Positions 1 to 9,510 of a stretch of 64,000 bases of DNA are shown here, piece after piece. Each line of letters opens with the position of its first letter. The stretch's first letter is position 1. The position numbers and the translations under genes were made by a program. The stretch lies in the NCBI GenBank assembly GCA_910578825.1, contig CAJTSB010000002.1, positions 1-64,000 of the forward strand, read 5' to 3'. The notes under the pieces were generated by a model. It had not been told where the DNA came from. It saw nothing but the letters and a program-made list of their open reading frames with translations, and made no database searches. Source of the stretch: an uncultured Lachnospiraceae bacterium. Its GTDB lineage: Bacteria; Bacillota; Clostridia; Lachnospirales; Lachnospiraceae.

Positions 1-43
1 CGAGCAGGCTTATTTCTATCACTTTCTGCAGAAGAAACTGTAA
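1..43 (+). CDS. 3' end of an XRE-type regulator gene (cut by window edge)
   Basis: Only the last 13 codons and a TAA stop are present; position 1 is the last base of an incomplete codon. The encoded tail EQAYFYHFLQKKL is identical to the tail of the complete XRE regulator at 177-512, and the DNA is identical over more than 30 bases up to the last few codons. This supports a tandem duplicate of the downstream gene. Nothing more can be said of its function, since the helix-turn-helix lies outside the window. Confidence 0.75.
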   Translation, partial: EQAYFYHFLQKKL

Positions 44-176
44 TCCATCATCCACTCCCTCCGAGACGCGTTTCGCATATTCTGTTTTTCACTTTGTGAA
101 CTTTCATAGATAAACCGGAAATATTCAATAAAATGAAAGTACATCACATATACCAGAGAACGGAGGAACTATCACC

Positions 177-512
177 ATGAATTTCAGCATCCGCCTTGAA
201 AACCTTCTCGAAGAAGAAAACCTGACACAAAAACAACTGGCGCTGGATCTGCATATCGCAAGCTCCACGATTAACGGCTATGTCAAGAACAACCGGGAAC
301 CAGATTTTTCCATGCTGGTCCGCCTGGCACGCTATTTCGATGTCTCCACCGATTACCTGTTGGGACTCTCCCCGGAGAAAAAACCTGCGCCCTCCAACTT
401 AAGATCCGACCAGACCAAACTGCTGCACCTTTACGATTCTCTGATTCCAGAACGGCGGGAAATGCTTATCGAGCAGGCTTATTTCTATCACTTTCTGCAG
501 AAAAAGTTATGA
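177..512 (+). CDS. XRE-family helix-turn-helix transcriptional regulator
   Basis: A 111-residue DNA-binding protein. Residues about 6-62 form a Cro/C1-type helix-turn-helix (LTQKQLALDLHIASSTINGY, then a NNREPDF turn and LARYFDVSTDYLLG), the usual XRE pattern. The remaining about 45 residues are a short helical tail, possibly for dimerisation. The ATG has a GGAGGA ribosome site about 9 bases upstream. It is convergent with the sugar transferase gene, leaving 6 bases between the stops. A near-identical tail at 1-43 shows it is one of at least two tandem copies. Its position at the end of the glycan operon suggests a local regulatory role, but no target can be shown from sequence. Confidence 0.85.
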   Translation: MNFSIRLENLLEEENLTQKQLALDLHIASSTINGYVKNNREPDFSMLVRLARYFDVSTDYLLGLSPEKKPAPSNLRSDQTKLLHLYDSLIPERREMLIEQAYFYHFLQKKL

Positions 513-518
513 TTTGAT

Positions 519-2369
519 TTATATATTTCCTTCTGTTTTACGTATACTGCTTTCCAAATCCGTTATTTGATAATCAATCCCTTTATATTCAGACAGCGAA
601 TAAGCATAACAGCTATTTCCAAACGCCTTATTCACCAATCCGCCGATTTTCCCCGGAACCTTTCCTGCAAACGCCACCGCAAGTTTCATGATTCCGCCAG
701 CTACAATAATATTCCTTCCGCTGACTGCTGCAATTTCCTTCACCATCTCGCTGGTCTGCACCCACCTGGCATTCTGTGGGAAAAGAACCACGGATTCCCG
801 TTCAAAATTCTCAATCAAAACAACCTGGCAGAGGAGCTCACAGAGATTGTCAATATGAAGCATCGACCTCTGATTATCTACATCCGGAAATAGCGGCAGT
901 TTTTTTGCAAATTTTGCAAGCACAGGATAATTGCCCTTGCTGTTCTTTCCATAAATCATCGGCGGGCGCAACACAATAACCTGGAACTTATTATCTGCAA
1001 AATCCCGAACCGCCACATCTGCCTGCAGCTTTGAATCCCCATAGAAATTCGACGCCGCCGGCACTGTCTGCTCATCTACAATCTTATCCCTTCCAAATGA
1101 CGCTGAATCTCCATATACAATCATGGAAGACATGAAGATAAATTCTTTTACCCCTTCTGCTTTCGCTTTCCTGCACACTTCGACAGCAAGGTCCGTATTA
1201 ACTTCATAATATTTTGTCTTTGTAGCCTCATCAACATTGCCAACATCTGCGTGAGCAATACCCGCTACATGATATACAACGTCATAAGCAGAAAAATCCC
1301 GCTCACGCCATGTACCATCCATCATGTCAACCGCATCAATTAATATGGAAGGATAATGTTTTCCCGCATATTCTATAAAAGATTCCCCAATATAAGAACC
1401 TTTTCCAGTAATAAGGACTCTTTTCTGCGCACCCTTATCTACTGTAACCGTCTGCCCAAATCCTATATTTCCAATTAATTCCTGATCTTCTTTTCCATCT
1501 GAATAATGACGTCCCGTTTTGGACATTTCGCCGGTGCCACCTTCCACCACGCTGTCATCACCGCCAACTTTCCCAACGGTTCCAAAAAAACATTTCAAAT
1601 CAAATAACAGACTTTCTCTTTTCACATATTCACCGTCAAGCTTCGCTTTCACCGGAATCTCCAGTTCATCCCTCCCATTAATCTGCGCCCATCCGGTCAG
1701 ACCGGGTTTTACATCATTGGCTCCGTATTTATCTCTCTCTGCGGCAAGAATATCCTGGTTCCAAAGACCTGGCCTTGGTCCAATTACGCTCATGTTCCCC
1801 ACAAAAATATCCCAGATCTGCGGAAGTTCATCAATGCTGTGCCGACGCATAAAACGCCCCATACGTGTAATATACTGTTCCGGATCCGCCAGCATATGGG
1901 TAGGCACATCATGGGGGGTGGACATCTTCATCGTACGGAACTTATGTAATTTAAAGAATTTCTTATCCTGTCCCAGCCTTTTCTGTGTAAAAAACACCGG
2001 ACCCGGATCATCTATCTTAATTGCAATCGCAAATCCCAAAAATACCGGAGACAACAGAACCAACCCGCCAAAAGACAATAGAATATCCAACGTCCGTTTT
2101 ACATACCTGTCATAAAAACCTGGATGATAATCGGTGTCTCCAATGGCTTCCAGATGACCTCTCCTGCCATCGGCATTTTCCGCCTCATTGTCATCCGCAA
2201 CGAAAACAACCTTCCTGCCCTCCATCGGATTCTGTTCCTGCGGCTCATATTCATAAGTAGATTCCTTTTTACATCTGTGCGCAATCACACTAAGGGTAAC
2301 AAAAGCCGCTCCGGTTACCACCGTCGTCACTCGAAAGAATTTTTTTATCTTCTTTTTATTGAAAGCCAT
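519..2369 (-). CDS. Initiating sugar-phosphate transferase fused to NAD-dependent epimerase
   Basis: A 616-residue fusion. Residues about 12-30 form a membrane anchor. About 85-275 is a bacterial sugar transferase (PglC/WcaJ type): KRTLDILLSFGG, then DPGPVFFTQKRLG, KFRTM, SIDELPQ, IGPRPG and KPGLTGWAQ. These enzymes move a sugar phosphate onto undecaprenyl phosphate at the inner membrane face. About 315-616 is an SDR-type nucleotide-sugar epimerase with a modified glycine motif (GKGSYIG), an SSMIVYG stretch and the catalytic YGDSK (YxxxK). The fused partner may make the sugar substrate or modify the lipid-linked product; this is inferred. It is the last gene of the long minus-strand glycan operon, 90 bases downstream of the PglF-type dehydratase gene. 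Confidence 0.88.
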   Translation of the reverse strand: MAFNKKKIKKFFRVTTVVTGAAFVTLSVIAHRCKKESTYEYEPQEQNPMEGRKVVFVADDNEAENADGRRGHLEAIGDTDYHPGFYDRYVKRTLDILLSFGGLVLLSPVFLGFAIAIKIDDPGPVFFTQKRLGQDKKFFKLHKFRTMKMSTPHDVPTHMLADPEQYITRMGRFMRRHSIDELPQIWDIFVGNMSVIGPRPGLWNQDILAAERDKYGANDVKPGLTGWAQINGRDELEIPVKAKLDGEYVKRESLLFDLKCFFGTVGKVGGDDSVVEGGTGEMSKTGRHYSDGKEDQELIGNIGFGQTVTVDKGAQKRVLITGKGSYIGESFIEYAGKHYPSILIDAVDMMDGTWRERDFSAYDVVYHVAGIAHADVGNVDEATKTKYYEVNTDLAVEVCRKAKAEGVKEFIFMSSMIVYGDSASFGRDKIVDEQTVPAASNFYGDSKLQADVAVRDFADNKFQVIVLRPPMIYGKNSKGNYPVLAKFAKKLPLFPDVDNQRSMLHIDNLCELLCQVVLIENFERESVVLFPQNARWVQTSEMVKEIAAVSGRNIIVAGGIMKLAVAFAGKVPGKIGGLVNKAFGNSCYAYSLSEYKGIDYQITDLESSIRKTEGNI

Positions 2370-2396
2370 ATCTTACTCCTCAAACTTCGCTGTATT

Positions 2397-2427
2397 GATA
2401 GTATTCCACGTAATGGAATACTCTATC
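2397..2427 (-). other. Intercistronic stem-loop
   Basis: TATTCCA at 2402-2408 pairs with TGGAATA at 2414-2420, and GATAG at 2397-2401 pairs with CTATC at 2423-2427 across a two-base bulge. It lies in the 89-base gap between the dehydratase stop and the sugar transferase start. There is no T-run on the minus strand, so it is not a typical terminator; it may be an RNA processing or stability element. Confidence 0.5.
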
Positions 2428-2458
2428 ATTTTATTTCCATATCAGGTGAATCATTCCT

Positions 2459-4315
2459 CTATGTTTCCCAGGGATGATACGTCGTTACCATTTCCTGCAC
2501 CCGCTTGCGAATATCATCCGGCTCCTGCACCACGTAATCTGCCAGGTTCTTCAACTGCGTGAGGAACTTTTCTTCATCAATCTTAATCGGTCTACCAATA
2601 TGAATCAATTTATTCTCCGTGTCCTGCAGCCCTTCTTCTTCCATCAATATTTCTTCGTATAATTTCTCTCCCGGTCTCAATCCGGTATAGACAATGGGAA
2701 TATCATCATCCGGTCTGTGACCGGAAAGAAGAATCAGGTTCTTCGCCAGATCAACAATTTTTACCGGCTCTCCCATGTCCAAAACGAAGATTTCCCCGCC
2801 TTTTGCATAGACTCCCGCCTGCAATACCAGGGACACAGCTTCCGGTATCGTCATGAAATAACGAATAATTTCGGGATGCGTAACCGTTACCGGACCTCCC
2901 TGTTCAATCTGTTTCTTAAAAAGCGGGATTACACTACCATTACTGCCCAGTACATTTCCAAAACGCACGGAAACAAATTCTGTCTCAGAACGGTTGTTGT
3001 AAGTCTGTACAATCATCTCACAGATACGTTTGGTCGCCCCCATGATATTGGTCGGATTCACTGCCTTATCCGTAGAAATCATTACAAACCGTTTTGTCTT
3101 CCATCTGTCTGCCGCCTGAACTACCTTCCAGGTGCCCAGAACATTATTCTTTACCGCTTCATTCGGACTATCTTCCATCAAAGGCACATGTTTGTGGGCT
3201 GCCGCATGGTACACGATATCTGGGCGGTATTTTTCGAAAATCATATCTATCCGTCTGGTGTTACGCACGGAAGCAATCAAGACAACCAGTTTCAGGTATG
3301 GGAATCTGTTTTTTAACTCATTTTGGATATCATAGGCAGAATTTTCATAGATATCGACAATCACAAGTCTTTTCGGATTATGCTCCGCCACCTGGCGACA
3401 GATCTCACTTCCAATCGAGCCTCCTCCTCCGGTCACCAGAACCGTCTTACCTGATACATAACCAAGTATGGAGGACAGGTCTACCCCTACCGGCTCCCGC
3501 CCCAGAAGATCATTGACGTCTACTTCTTTCAACGCGCTTACGCTGACTTCACCGTTTACCAGCTGATACACGCCTGGGAGACGTTTCAGTTCGCATCCGG
3601 TCTCCTTGCAGATATCCAGTACCTGTTTGATCTCTTTTGCCGGAGCGGATGGAATCGCAAGCATAATTTCCTGCACGCCAAGTTTCTTTACCAGAGTCGG
3701 TATCTCCTCCCGCCCCCCATAAATCCTGACTCCATGAAGGTAACTTCCCTGTTTTGATTTTGCATCATCTACAATACCTACCACCCGTTTATTGATATGG
3801 CCACTGTTGATAATCTCCCGCACCAGCATATTGCCGGCTCCACCGGCGCCAACGACCAGCACGTTCGTGCAGGACTTGTTGCTGCGTTGCCGTTTAATCA
3901 TGGTACGGATGACACGATAGGAATAACGGCTGATAATCACAAATACGAAAAGCCCTGCTCCATAAAACACATAATAGCTTCTGGGCATCCGCACATCCAC
4001 CAACACATATACCGCCATCTGTACACCAGCGGACAGGATGCTTGCCACCAGAATATTGACAAGCTCCGTAGTACCGGCATAGCTCCAAAGACTTCCATAG
4101 AGCCGCATGACATAAAAGATTACAATGCTGATAACAATCACGATAAAGATATACTGATTAATTTTATCCAGATATTGCCGTGGAATTGCTTCATACCGCC
4201 CCTCAAATCGCAAAAACAACGCAAGAACACTTGCCCCTATCATTGCCAGAATATCATATACCACCAGGATAACTTTCTTCAGCATGAGCTGATTATTTTC
4301 TATATGTGTTTTCAC
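2459..4315 (-). CDS. Membrane-bound UDP-sugar 4,6-dehydratase (PglF/WbpM/CapD type)
   Basis: A 618-residue protein. The first about 140 residues contain four hydrophobic segments. A first Rossmann-like region begins at VLVVGAGGAGNM (about 151) and a second, catalytic one at VLVTGGGGSIGSE (about 292). The motif STDKAVNPTNIMGATKR carries the Met-for-Tyr change with the following Lys, which is characteristic of the PglF/WbpM dehydratases rather than the classical YxxxK enzymes. Members convert UDP-GlcNAc to the 4-keto-6-deoxy sugar, the first step to diamino-trideoxy or FucNAc-type sugars. Its place directly before the initiating transferase suggests it makes the first sugar of the repeat unit. 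Length and domain order are normal for the family. Confidence 0.92.
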   Translation of the reverse strand: MKTHIENNQLMLKKVILVVYDILAMIGASVLALFLRFEGRYEAIPRQYLDKINQYIFIVIVISIVIFYVMRLYGSLWSYAGTTELVNILVASILSAGVQMAVYVLVDVRMPRSYYVFYGAGLFVFVIISRYSYRVIRTMIKRQRSNKSCTNVLVVGAGGAGNMLVREIINSGHINKRVVGIVDDAKSKQGSYLHGVRIYGGREEIPTLVKKLGVQEIMLAIPSAPAKEIKQVLDICKETGCELKRLPGVYQLVNGEVSVSALKEVDVNDLLGREPVGVDLSSILGYVSGKTVLVTGGGGSIGSEICRQVAEHNPKRLVIVDIYENSAYDIQNELKNRFPYLKLVVLIASVRNTRRIDMIFEKYRPDIVYHAAAHKHVPLMEDSPNEAVKNNVLGTWKVVQAADRWKTKRFVMISTDKAVNPTNIMGATKRICEMIVQTYNNRSETEFVSVRFGNVLGSNGSVIPLFKKQIEQGGPVTVTHPEIIRYFMTIPEAVSLVLQAGVYAKGGEIFVLDMGEPVKIVDLAKNLILLSGHRPDDDIPIVYTGLRPGEKLYEEILMEEEGLQDTENKLIHIGRPIKIDEEKFLTQLKNLADYVVQEPDDIRKRVQEMVTTYHPWET

Positions 4316-4331
4316 GTAAGTCCCTCTTTTC

Positions 4332-6338
4332 CTATGTTATTCTCTTTCTCAATCCTTCCCCCGTTACTAAATAGAAACACAGCCACAGGGGATGTCCCCA
4401 GGAAATCTCCACATTCGCGCAAAACGAAAAGCACACATATGAAATCCCTAAAAACAACGGAAACATATTTCGCCTGCCCTTTTTTCGAAAGGCAAGATAA
4501 AATCCTGCTGAAACTATAGTAATCTGAAACGCCACATAGGGCAACAGGATAAATATGCCATGATGGTACGCCATATCCAGATAGGCGTTATAAGGTTTTA
4601 TCTCACGCTGATATATGATCTCTGTCCCACCATGTCCAATCAGATTCAGCCGCCGGGCATAACTCCCCCAGATATCCGGGAGTTTCCTGATTTCTTTTAT
4701 CTTTGTACCTTTCAGACCTCGCGGATTTTCGATAAGAAACATCCGTCTTTGCGATCCCTTAAGTTTCGTCAAACGCAGCTCATTGCCATATGTGACATCC
4801 AAATCAAACGTTTCCGGCAGATATTTGATGCTGAAAAATATTGCACAAACACATGCAAAAGCCAAACATGTTGCCATTATAATATGAACCATCAACATTC
4901 GATACCTTTTTATCAGTTTCAATATCTTCACAGCTAAAATAAGAACATAACACATACCGGACAATACGAAAATCAGAATTCCCGGCATATGACCACTACG
5001 CAGCACGAAAAACAGGGCTGCAGATACACCCGTTATATTTTTCACACAGGCGGCAAATATATTTTTCCCAACAATACCATCCTTCGTGTTAATACGCCCT
5101 GCTGCGTCATCTAACATTCCATTGATCTCACTCATGAAAACCAATGCCATCAGCACACCGTACATGGCAAGCTCTTCCGGATTTCGAAACATGCCGTTAT
5201 AATCAATTGCCGGCAGTTTCATGCGGAAAAACATACAAAAAACAATTCCCACAAAAAATGTAATCTCCAATGCTTCCATTAGATTGTAAAACATTCTGTC
5301 CGGTCTGTCCATATTCTGCCAAAAATAAAGAAACACAATTCCTGCAAAGAGCATACCATATCCCGTTACTGACTCCAGACTCCTATATACAAAGAGATCA
5401 CACAGGATAACCCCCGCCCATAAACACAGCCAGCTCTTAAACAGCGCCCCTTGAAAGAACCCGTTCTGCAAGGGTTTGTCCCAGGACACAAAGGAAATGG
5501 CAAGCAGCAGTAACGCGCAGATTAGTACATGATAACGATATATTTCTGCATTTTGCAGCCATTCAAAAATATTTCCAACCATCATCCAGACAATCAGAAC
5601 GCTAAACAGAAATTTGCGCACGGACTCTCGCTGATGGGAATACAGTCTCCCGCCTGTCCGGCTGCCAACAGCATCCCCCGATATCCGTATCACATCCTGC
5701 ACACTGTCTGACAACACTTCTATAACATGGTTTTCTCTCCTGCCCCTGACAAATCTGCGTTTCAGAAAAAGAACCAGCGCCAGCATCACTGCAACGCCTG
5801 CAAATACAACTGCAAAACAACTCAGAAATGCAGAAACCGGGACACGCGGTGTTGTCCTGAGTTGTATCTCGGAAATAGAAACAAATTGTCCCTTCGCTTT
5901 CCGAAATACGATGGAAAGTTCTACCATGGGGACTTCCTCATTCAGTGAAATTATATTTTCACCTTTATGAAGCTCTATCGCCTGTTCGTAGCGTTTCTCT
6001 CTGCCAGGTCCAAAATATCTGACATACCCCGATAAAGTCTCCACACTCGTTTCCCTTATCGTAAGATAGAGATAATTCCATGGCTGATCCAGACCATTTA
6101 ATTCAAAATACTTTCCTGCTCTTTTCTTCAGAATCCAAAATCCCTGTTTATTCTCATCGTAACTCCATCTCCTGGAATTCTGCTGCAAATTCACAGGCGA
6201 AACATCATATACCCTTCCAACCGACATAAATTCCCGGATATTGAAACTTCCTCCCAGCCACATCATGGTAATCATCACACTAATAAGCAATCCGGTCAAA
6301 AAAAGCAGAAACATATGAAGTTTTCTATTTTCTCTCAT
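4332..6338 (-). CDS. Polytopic membrane protein, O-antigen polymerase/ligase-like (paralog A)
   Basis: A 668-residue protein with one N-terminal membrane segment, an extracytoplasmic region of about 130 residues (about 40-165) rich in beta-type sequence, and then about ten to twelve membrane segments. Near the C-terminus the stretch LNLIGHGGTE followed by PYNAYLDMAYHHGIF is laid out like the Wzy_C/WaaL periplasmic loop (compare AHNAVLQMINNYGIF in its neighbour), but the usual His before Asn is Pro-Tyr here. Overall layout matches the product of the adjacent upstream gene, so the two are paralogs. Likely role: polymerisation or ligation of lipid-linked glycan outside the membrane. The gene starts with ATG after a GAGGTGGG ribosome site and lies 11 bases from its paralog. 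Confidence 0.7.
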   Translation of the reverse strand: MRENRKLHMFLLFLTGLLISVMITMMWLGGSFNIREFMSVGRVYDVSPVNLQQNSRRWSYDENKQGFWILKKRAGKYFELNGLDQPWNYLYLTIRETSVETLSGYVRYFGPGREKRYEQAIELHKGENIISLNEEVPMVELSIVFRKAKGQFVSISEIQLRTTPRVPVSAFLSCFAVVFAGVAVMLALVLFLKRRFVRGRRENHVIEVLSDSVQDVIRISGDAVGSRTGGRLYSHQRESVRKFLFSVLIVWMMVGNIFEWLQNAEIYRYHVLICALLLLAISFVSWDKPLQNGFFQGALFKSWLCLWAGVILCDLFVYRSLESVTGYGMLFAGIVFLYFWQNMDRPDRMFYNLMEALEITFFVGIVFCMFFRMKLPAIDYNGMFRNPEELAMYGVLMALVFMSEINGMLDDAAGRINTKDGIVGKNIFAACVKNITGVSAALFFVLRSGHMPGILIFVLSGMCYVLILAVKILKLIKRYRMLMVHIIMATCLAFACVCAIFFSIKYLPETFDLDVTYGNELRLTKLKGSQRRMFLIENPRGLKGTKIKEIRKLPDIWGSYARRLNLIGHGGTEIIYQREIKPYNAYLDMAYHHGIFILLPYVAFQITIVSAGFYLAFRKKGRRNMFPLFLGISYVCFSFCANVEISWGHPLWLCFYLVTGEGLRKRIT

Positions 6339-6349
6339 TTACCCACCTC

Positions 6350-8356
6350 TTATGTTTCTGTTTTCCCAGACTGCTGATGGAACATGCCACCCAACGTAAT
6401 ATAAAATACTAACCAGTTTATATACGAATATGGCGTCGCCATATCTTCTGCCAGTCCTAATACCACATAGCTTACCGAAGATAATACAAAGACCAGATTC
6501 AGCTGTGTCCGATTCTTATGTAAAACTGCTATGATTCCATATTTGACACTATAATACAATAAAATAAGATACGGTATCACAATAAAGATACCATAATTAT
6601 TTATCATCTGCAATACCGCATTGTGGGCATGCGCCCACACTCCATCCAGACTTTCCAGATTACCTGTATGTCCAAACAGATTCCAGTTACGGATATACGT
6701 CTTCCATATCAATGTCCTCCCGGTAAACAGAGAATACCATTCCCCACTGGTGATTTTCTGAATAAAGCGTTCCGACAGCCCCACATCCTCAGCTGCTTCT
6801 ACTTTCAAAGAAAGGGGTGATGATATTCCTGACGCCATTAATTGTTGCTCATCCTCAATTGCCAGATATGTGTCAATTACATTTGACACATTGCTGATAC
6901 CCCATTTTCCAAGCGTCGATACAAGTGCTATACTGATAAGAGACAGCACAAGCACGCGTCTTAAATTCTGATAGTAAATTCTGTTCTTCTCATTCGGGAA
7001 TTGTTTCCACAAAAACACGACCCATTCCATAAACCAGGTCGCTATAGATGTCAAACTTTCCGTCAACTGTAAAAAACCCCATATTGTCACCAGACCCAAT
7101 ACGTTTTCCAGCAGTACACGTTTTTTTAATCTCTCTTTTCCAAGATTTTCATCCAAACAGGTCAAAAATGCAATATGAACTGCTACAAGAAAACCCGCAA
7201 AAAGATTGGGATTACCATATATCCCATTATATCTGATTCCGGGAGTTAATGGACGGAAAATTAAGCAAACAAAACATACCGCCCAGTAAAACCAGCGCAA
7301 CGATGCCAAAAGATCCCGTATCAGTCGCTCTGGTTTCTTCATACTGCTCTGCGCCATGTAAAAAGGTCCCATCGCACACAACATAAAAATACCTATATTT
7401 CGTACATGTTTTACAACAACAAAATCCGAAACAATACAGAAAATACTTATGGCAAACCATGCATATACCAGGGGATTACGCCAATTTATCAATCTGTTTG
7501 AGCCTTCCCAGGAGAGAACGGCAATGCAAAGAAAACAAATCCCCAACGCCAGAATCATCCTTCTCTGTGACAGAATATCCCCTTTCCATCCCCTTCTATA
7601 AGAGAAATAAAGTATCAGAAAGCTTATCAGAAAAATTATTCGGCGAAACAGAGATTTTTCCCGCTCCGAGAACCCGTAGAGCAATGCACTGCATCTCTCC
7701 AGAGGCCAGGCATAGCACCTCTGTAACACCTCAATCCACCGCTCTCGCTTAGAACGAGCACCCCGTCCAACACGACGATATATCAGAAACAAAACCAGAA
7801 ACATTATTGGAAAGCAACACACAAGCGCCACCGCAAAAACCGCTGGCGCTTGATTCCACGCAAAATCCTGAGCTCGCTCCTGAAACTGTATCCCATTGAT
7901 TGCGAAAGATACCGGATTCTGAACCGAAAAACGAAAATAATAGACATTGCTCTCTTGAAGTTGTAAAAGATTACCTCCATTCTGCAATTCGAAATCTATC
8001 GTATAGAGCAATTCACTGTCCGTTCCCAGAAAATCCATTTTTGCCGGAGTATCTTCACTCAAATTCCTGATATCCAGGTAAAGATAACCCCAATTTTTCC
8101 GACTGTGATTTACAGAATAAACACATGAGGCGTTCTTCGCATGTGCAACAATCAGTCCACTCTCATAATCATAGTTCCAGTTGTCTCCCTGAATCATATA
8201 ATTTGTATCCGCTATATCATACAGAGCTCCAACATTATAAAAGTTATCCAGATTAATACTTTTCGTAAGAAACATGACTGTTATGATTCCCGAAATTATA
8301 ATGCCTGTCATCGAAAAAACAAATAACCTCGGACCCAGACCGCTCGCTCTTCCCAT
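6350..8356 (-). CDS. Polytopic membrane protein, O-antigen polymerase/ligase-like (paralog B)
   Basis: A 668-residue protein from the ATG at 8356; an in-frame GTG at 8371 is an alternative, but GGAG lies about 8 bases before the ATG. An N-terminal membrane segment is followed by an extracytoplasmic beta-rich region (about 35-160) and then many membrane segments. The C-terminal loop has GRTLIWKTYIRNWNLFGHTG and AHAHNAVLQMINNYGIF, which fit the Wzy_C (O-antigen ligase/polymerase) signature including the loop His. This makes it the more convincing polymerase of the pair. It sits between the SGNH gene and its paralog. Substrate and product cannot be read from sequence. Confidence 0.75.
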   Translation of the reverse strand: MGRASGLGPRLFVFSMTGIIISGIITVMFLTKSINLDNFYNVGALYDIADTNYMIQGDNWNYDYESGLIVAHAKNASCVYSVNHSRKNWGYLYLDIRNLSEDTPAKMDFLGTDSELLYTIDFELQNGGNLLQLQESNVYYFRFSVQNPVSFAINGIQFQERAQDFAWNQAPAVFAVALVCCFPIMFLVLFLIYRRVGRGARSKRERWIEVLQRCYAWPLERCSALLYGFSEREKSLFRRIIFLISFLILYFSYRRGWKGDILSQRRMILALGICFLCIAVLSWEGSNRLINWRNPLVYAWFAISIFCIVSDFVVVKHVRNIGIFMLCAMGPFYMAQSSMKKPERLIRDLLASLRWFYWAVCFVCLIFRPLTPGIRYNGIYGNPNLFAGFLVAVHIAFLTCLDENLGKERLKKRVLLENVLGLVTIWGFLQLTESLTSIATWFMEWVVFLWKQFPNEKNRIYYQNLRRVLVLSLISIALVSTLGKWGISNVSNVIDTYLAIEDEQQLMASGISSPLSLKVEAAEDVGLSERFIQKITSGEWYSLFTGRTLIWKTYIRNWNLFGHTGNLESLDGVWAHAHNAVLQMINNYGIFIVIPYLILLYYSVKYGIIAVLHKNRTQLNLVFVLSSVSYVVLGLAEDMATPYSYINWLVFYITLGGMFHQQSGKTET

Positions 8357-8402
8357 CTCTTCCACTCCCACAAATTAAGGATCGTCTTCCTCAGCCAGGA
8401 TG

Positions 8403-9497
8403 CTATTTTGATGCTTCTGCCTTTTTCCATCCGGCCTCATAAAACTTCACATAATTCTCATAAGCCTCATCCCAGTCTTTGTACTCTTCTCTGCCCCGCT
8501 TGTCCTCGAACTGATAATGCTCATGCAGATATTTCGCAAAATAATTCGTAAATTTTACGGCGCCCCGGGAATTCAAATGATGCCCATTATATAAATCCTG
8601 CGAAAAGTCAATTCCAATTTCCTGGTATTTCTCATCTGTATTGAAATTTATGACGTTCGCGCCCTTGCTCTCCAGATAATCAACCGCAGCTGTAATTTCA
8701 GGCTGTTCATTTTTGGTAAGCTGCGACGGGGAAGAAACAAACAGAATCTCGAGCCCTGTCTCTTTCCCATAATCCATGATTTCATCAAGAACGCTGATCT
8801 GAAGTTCGTTCAGCTCTTTTCTTTCATCAAGAACTTTCGTAGGCTTGACATTTTCCACATCAAACGCTTTCAGCTCATATACACCCTTCATATCACTGGT
8901 CACACCCACAAAATCTGACTCATATAATCCGGTTTTCCATCTGGAATGGTACTTTAAAAAAGGAAAATACAAAGACGCCTCATCCAGCTTTTTCAGCATC
9001 TTTTCACCGTCTTTCACATCATCGCGCGCGAAATAGGTCTTATAAAACGATATCATTTTCTTGACAGCCTCATATCTGTTCTTTGAATATCTCATATTGT
9101 CAAGTATATTACGCATCTGGACATCGCCAGGTTTTAAAGCTGCCATACGAATTCCGCGAATATCCACCACGGCAAGTTTCACATCCTGTTTTTCTCTCAC
9201 TTCCTTCAAAACATTCACAGCCAAAATCAACGGCTGCCTCGCCGTATTCATGGGATACGCCGTCATCCCGTAATCCTTCCAGGCAATTGGGGCCACCCAC
9301 TGGCGGTCTACACAGCTTGCGCCAACCATGACGCAGTCCCATGTATTCTCGGGCTCCGAATAAAACTGTCCAAAACGTTGTTTGATACTTACCGTACCGT
9401 CATTCGGCGGAAAACCAAACACGCCCACCATCGCATTCAATATTATTCCCAGCAGAACAATAAATACTGCCAGCCGTAATCCCTGTCTCTTTGTCAT
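8403..9497 (-). CDS. SGNH-fold, DltD/AlgX-like acyl transfer partner of MBOAT
   Basis: A 364-residue protein with an N-terminal membrane anchor (about 8-29) and the rest probably extracytoplasmic. MVGASCVDRQW (about 57-67) corresponds to the GxS nucleophile block, with the likely Ser in GAS. LYNGHHLNSRGAVKF near residue 310 corresponds to the DxxH block in its usual place, with His-His-Leu-Asn. Such proteins sit downstream of MBOAT acyltransferases and complete transfer of the acyl group to a polymer (DltD for teichoic acids, AlgX/AlgJ for alginate). The gene follows the MBOAT gene by 13 bases and has an AAGGAG ribosome site. Acceptor polymer is unknown; by context it is the glycan made by this operon. 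Confidence 0.75.
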   Translation of the reverse strand: MTKRQGLRLAVFIVLLGIILNAMVGVFGFPPNDGTVSIKQRFGQFYSEPENTWDCVMVGASCVDRQWVAPIAWKDYGMTAYPMNTARQPLILAVNVLKEVREKQDVKLAVVDIRGIRMAALKPGDVQMRNILDNMRYSKNRYEAVKKMISFYKTYFARDDVKDGEKMLKKLDEASLYFPFLKYHSRWKTGLYESDFVGVTSDMKGVYELKAFDVENVKPTKVLDERKELNELQISVLDEIMDYGKETGLEILFVSSPSQLTKNEQPEITAAVDYLESKGANVINFNTDEKYQEIGIDFSQDLYNGHHLNSRGAVKFTNYFAKYLHEHYQFEDKRGREEYKDWDEAYENYVKFYEAGWKKAEASK

Positions 9498-9510
9498 ATC
9501 CTAACACTCC

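Noticed and set aside
177..512. XRE gene as antitoxin of a toxin-antitoxin pair
   Set aside because: No small toxin gene is adjacent; the neighbour upstream is another XRE copy and downstream is a convergent glycan gene.
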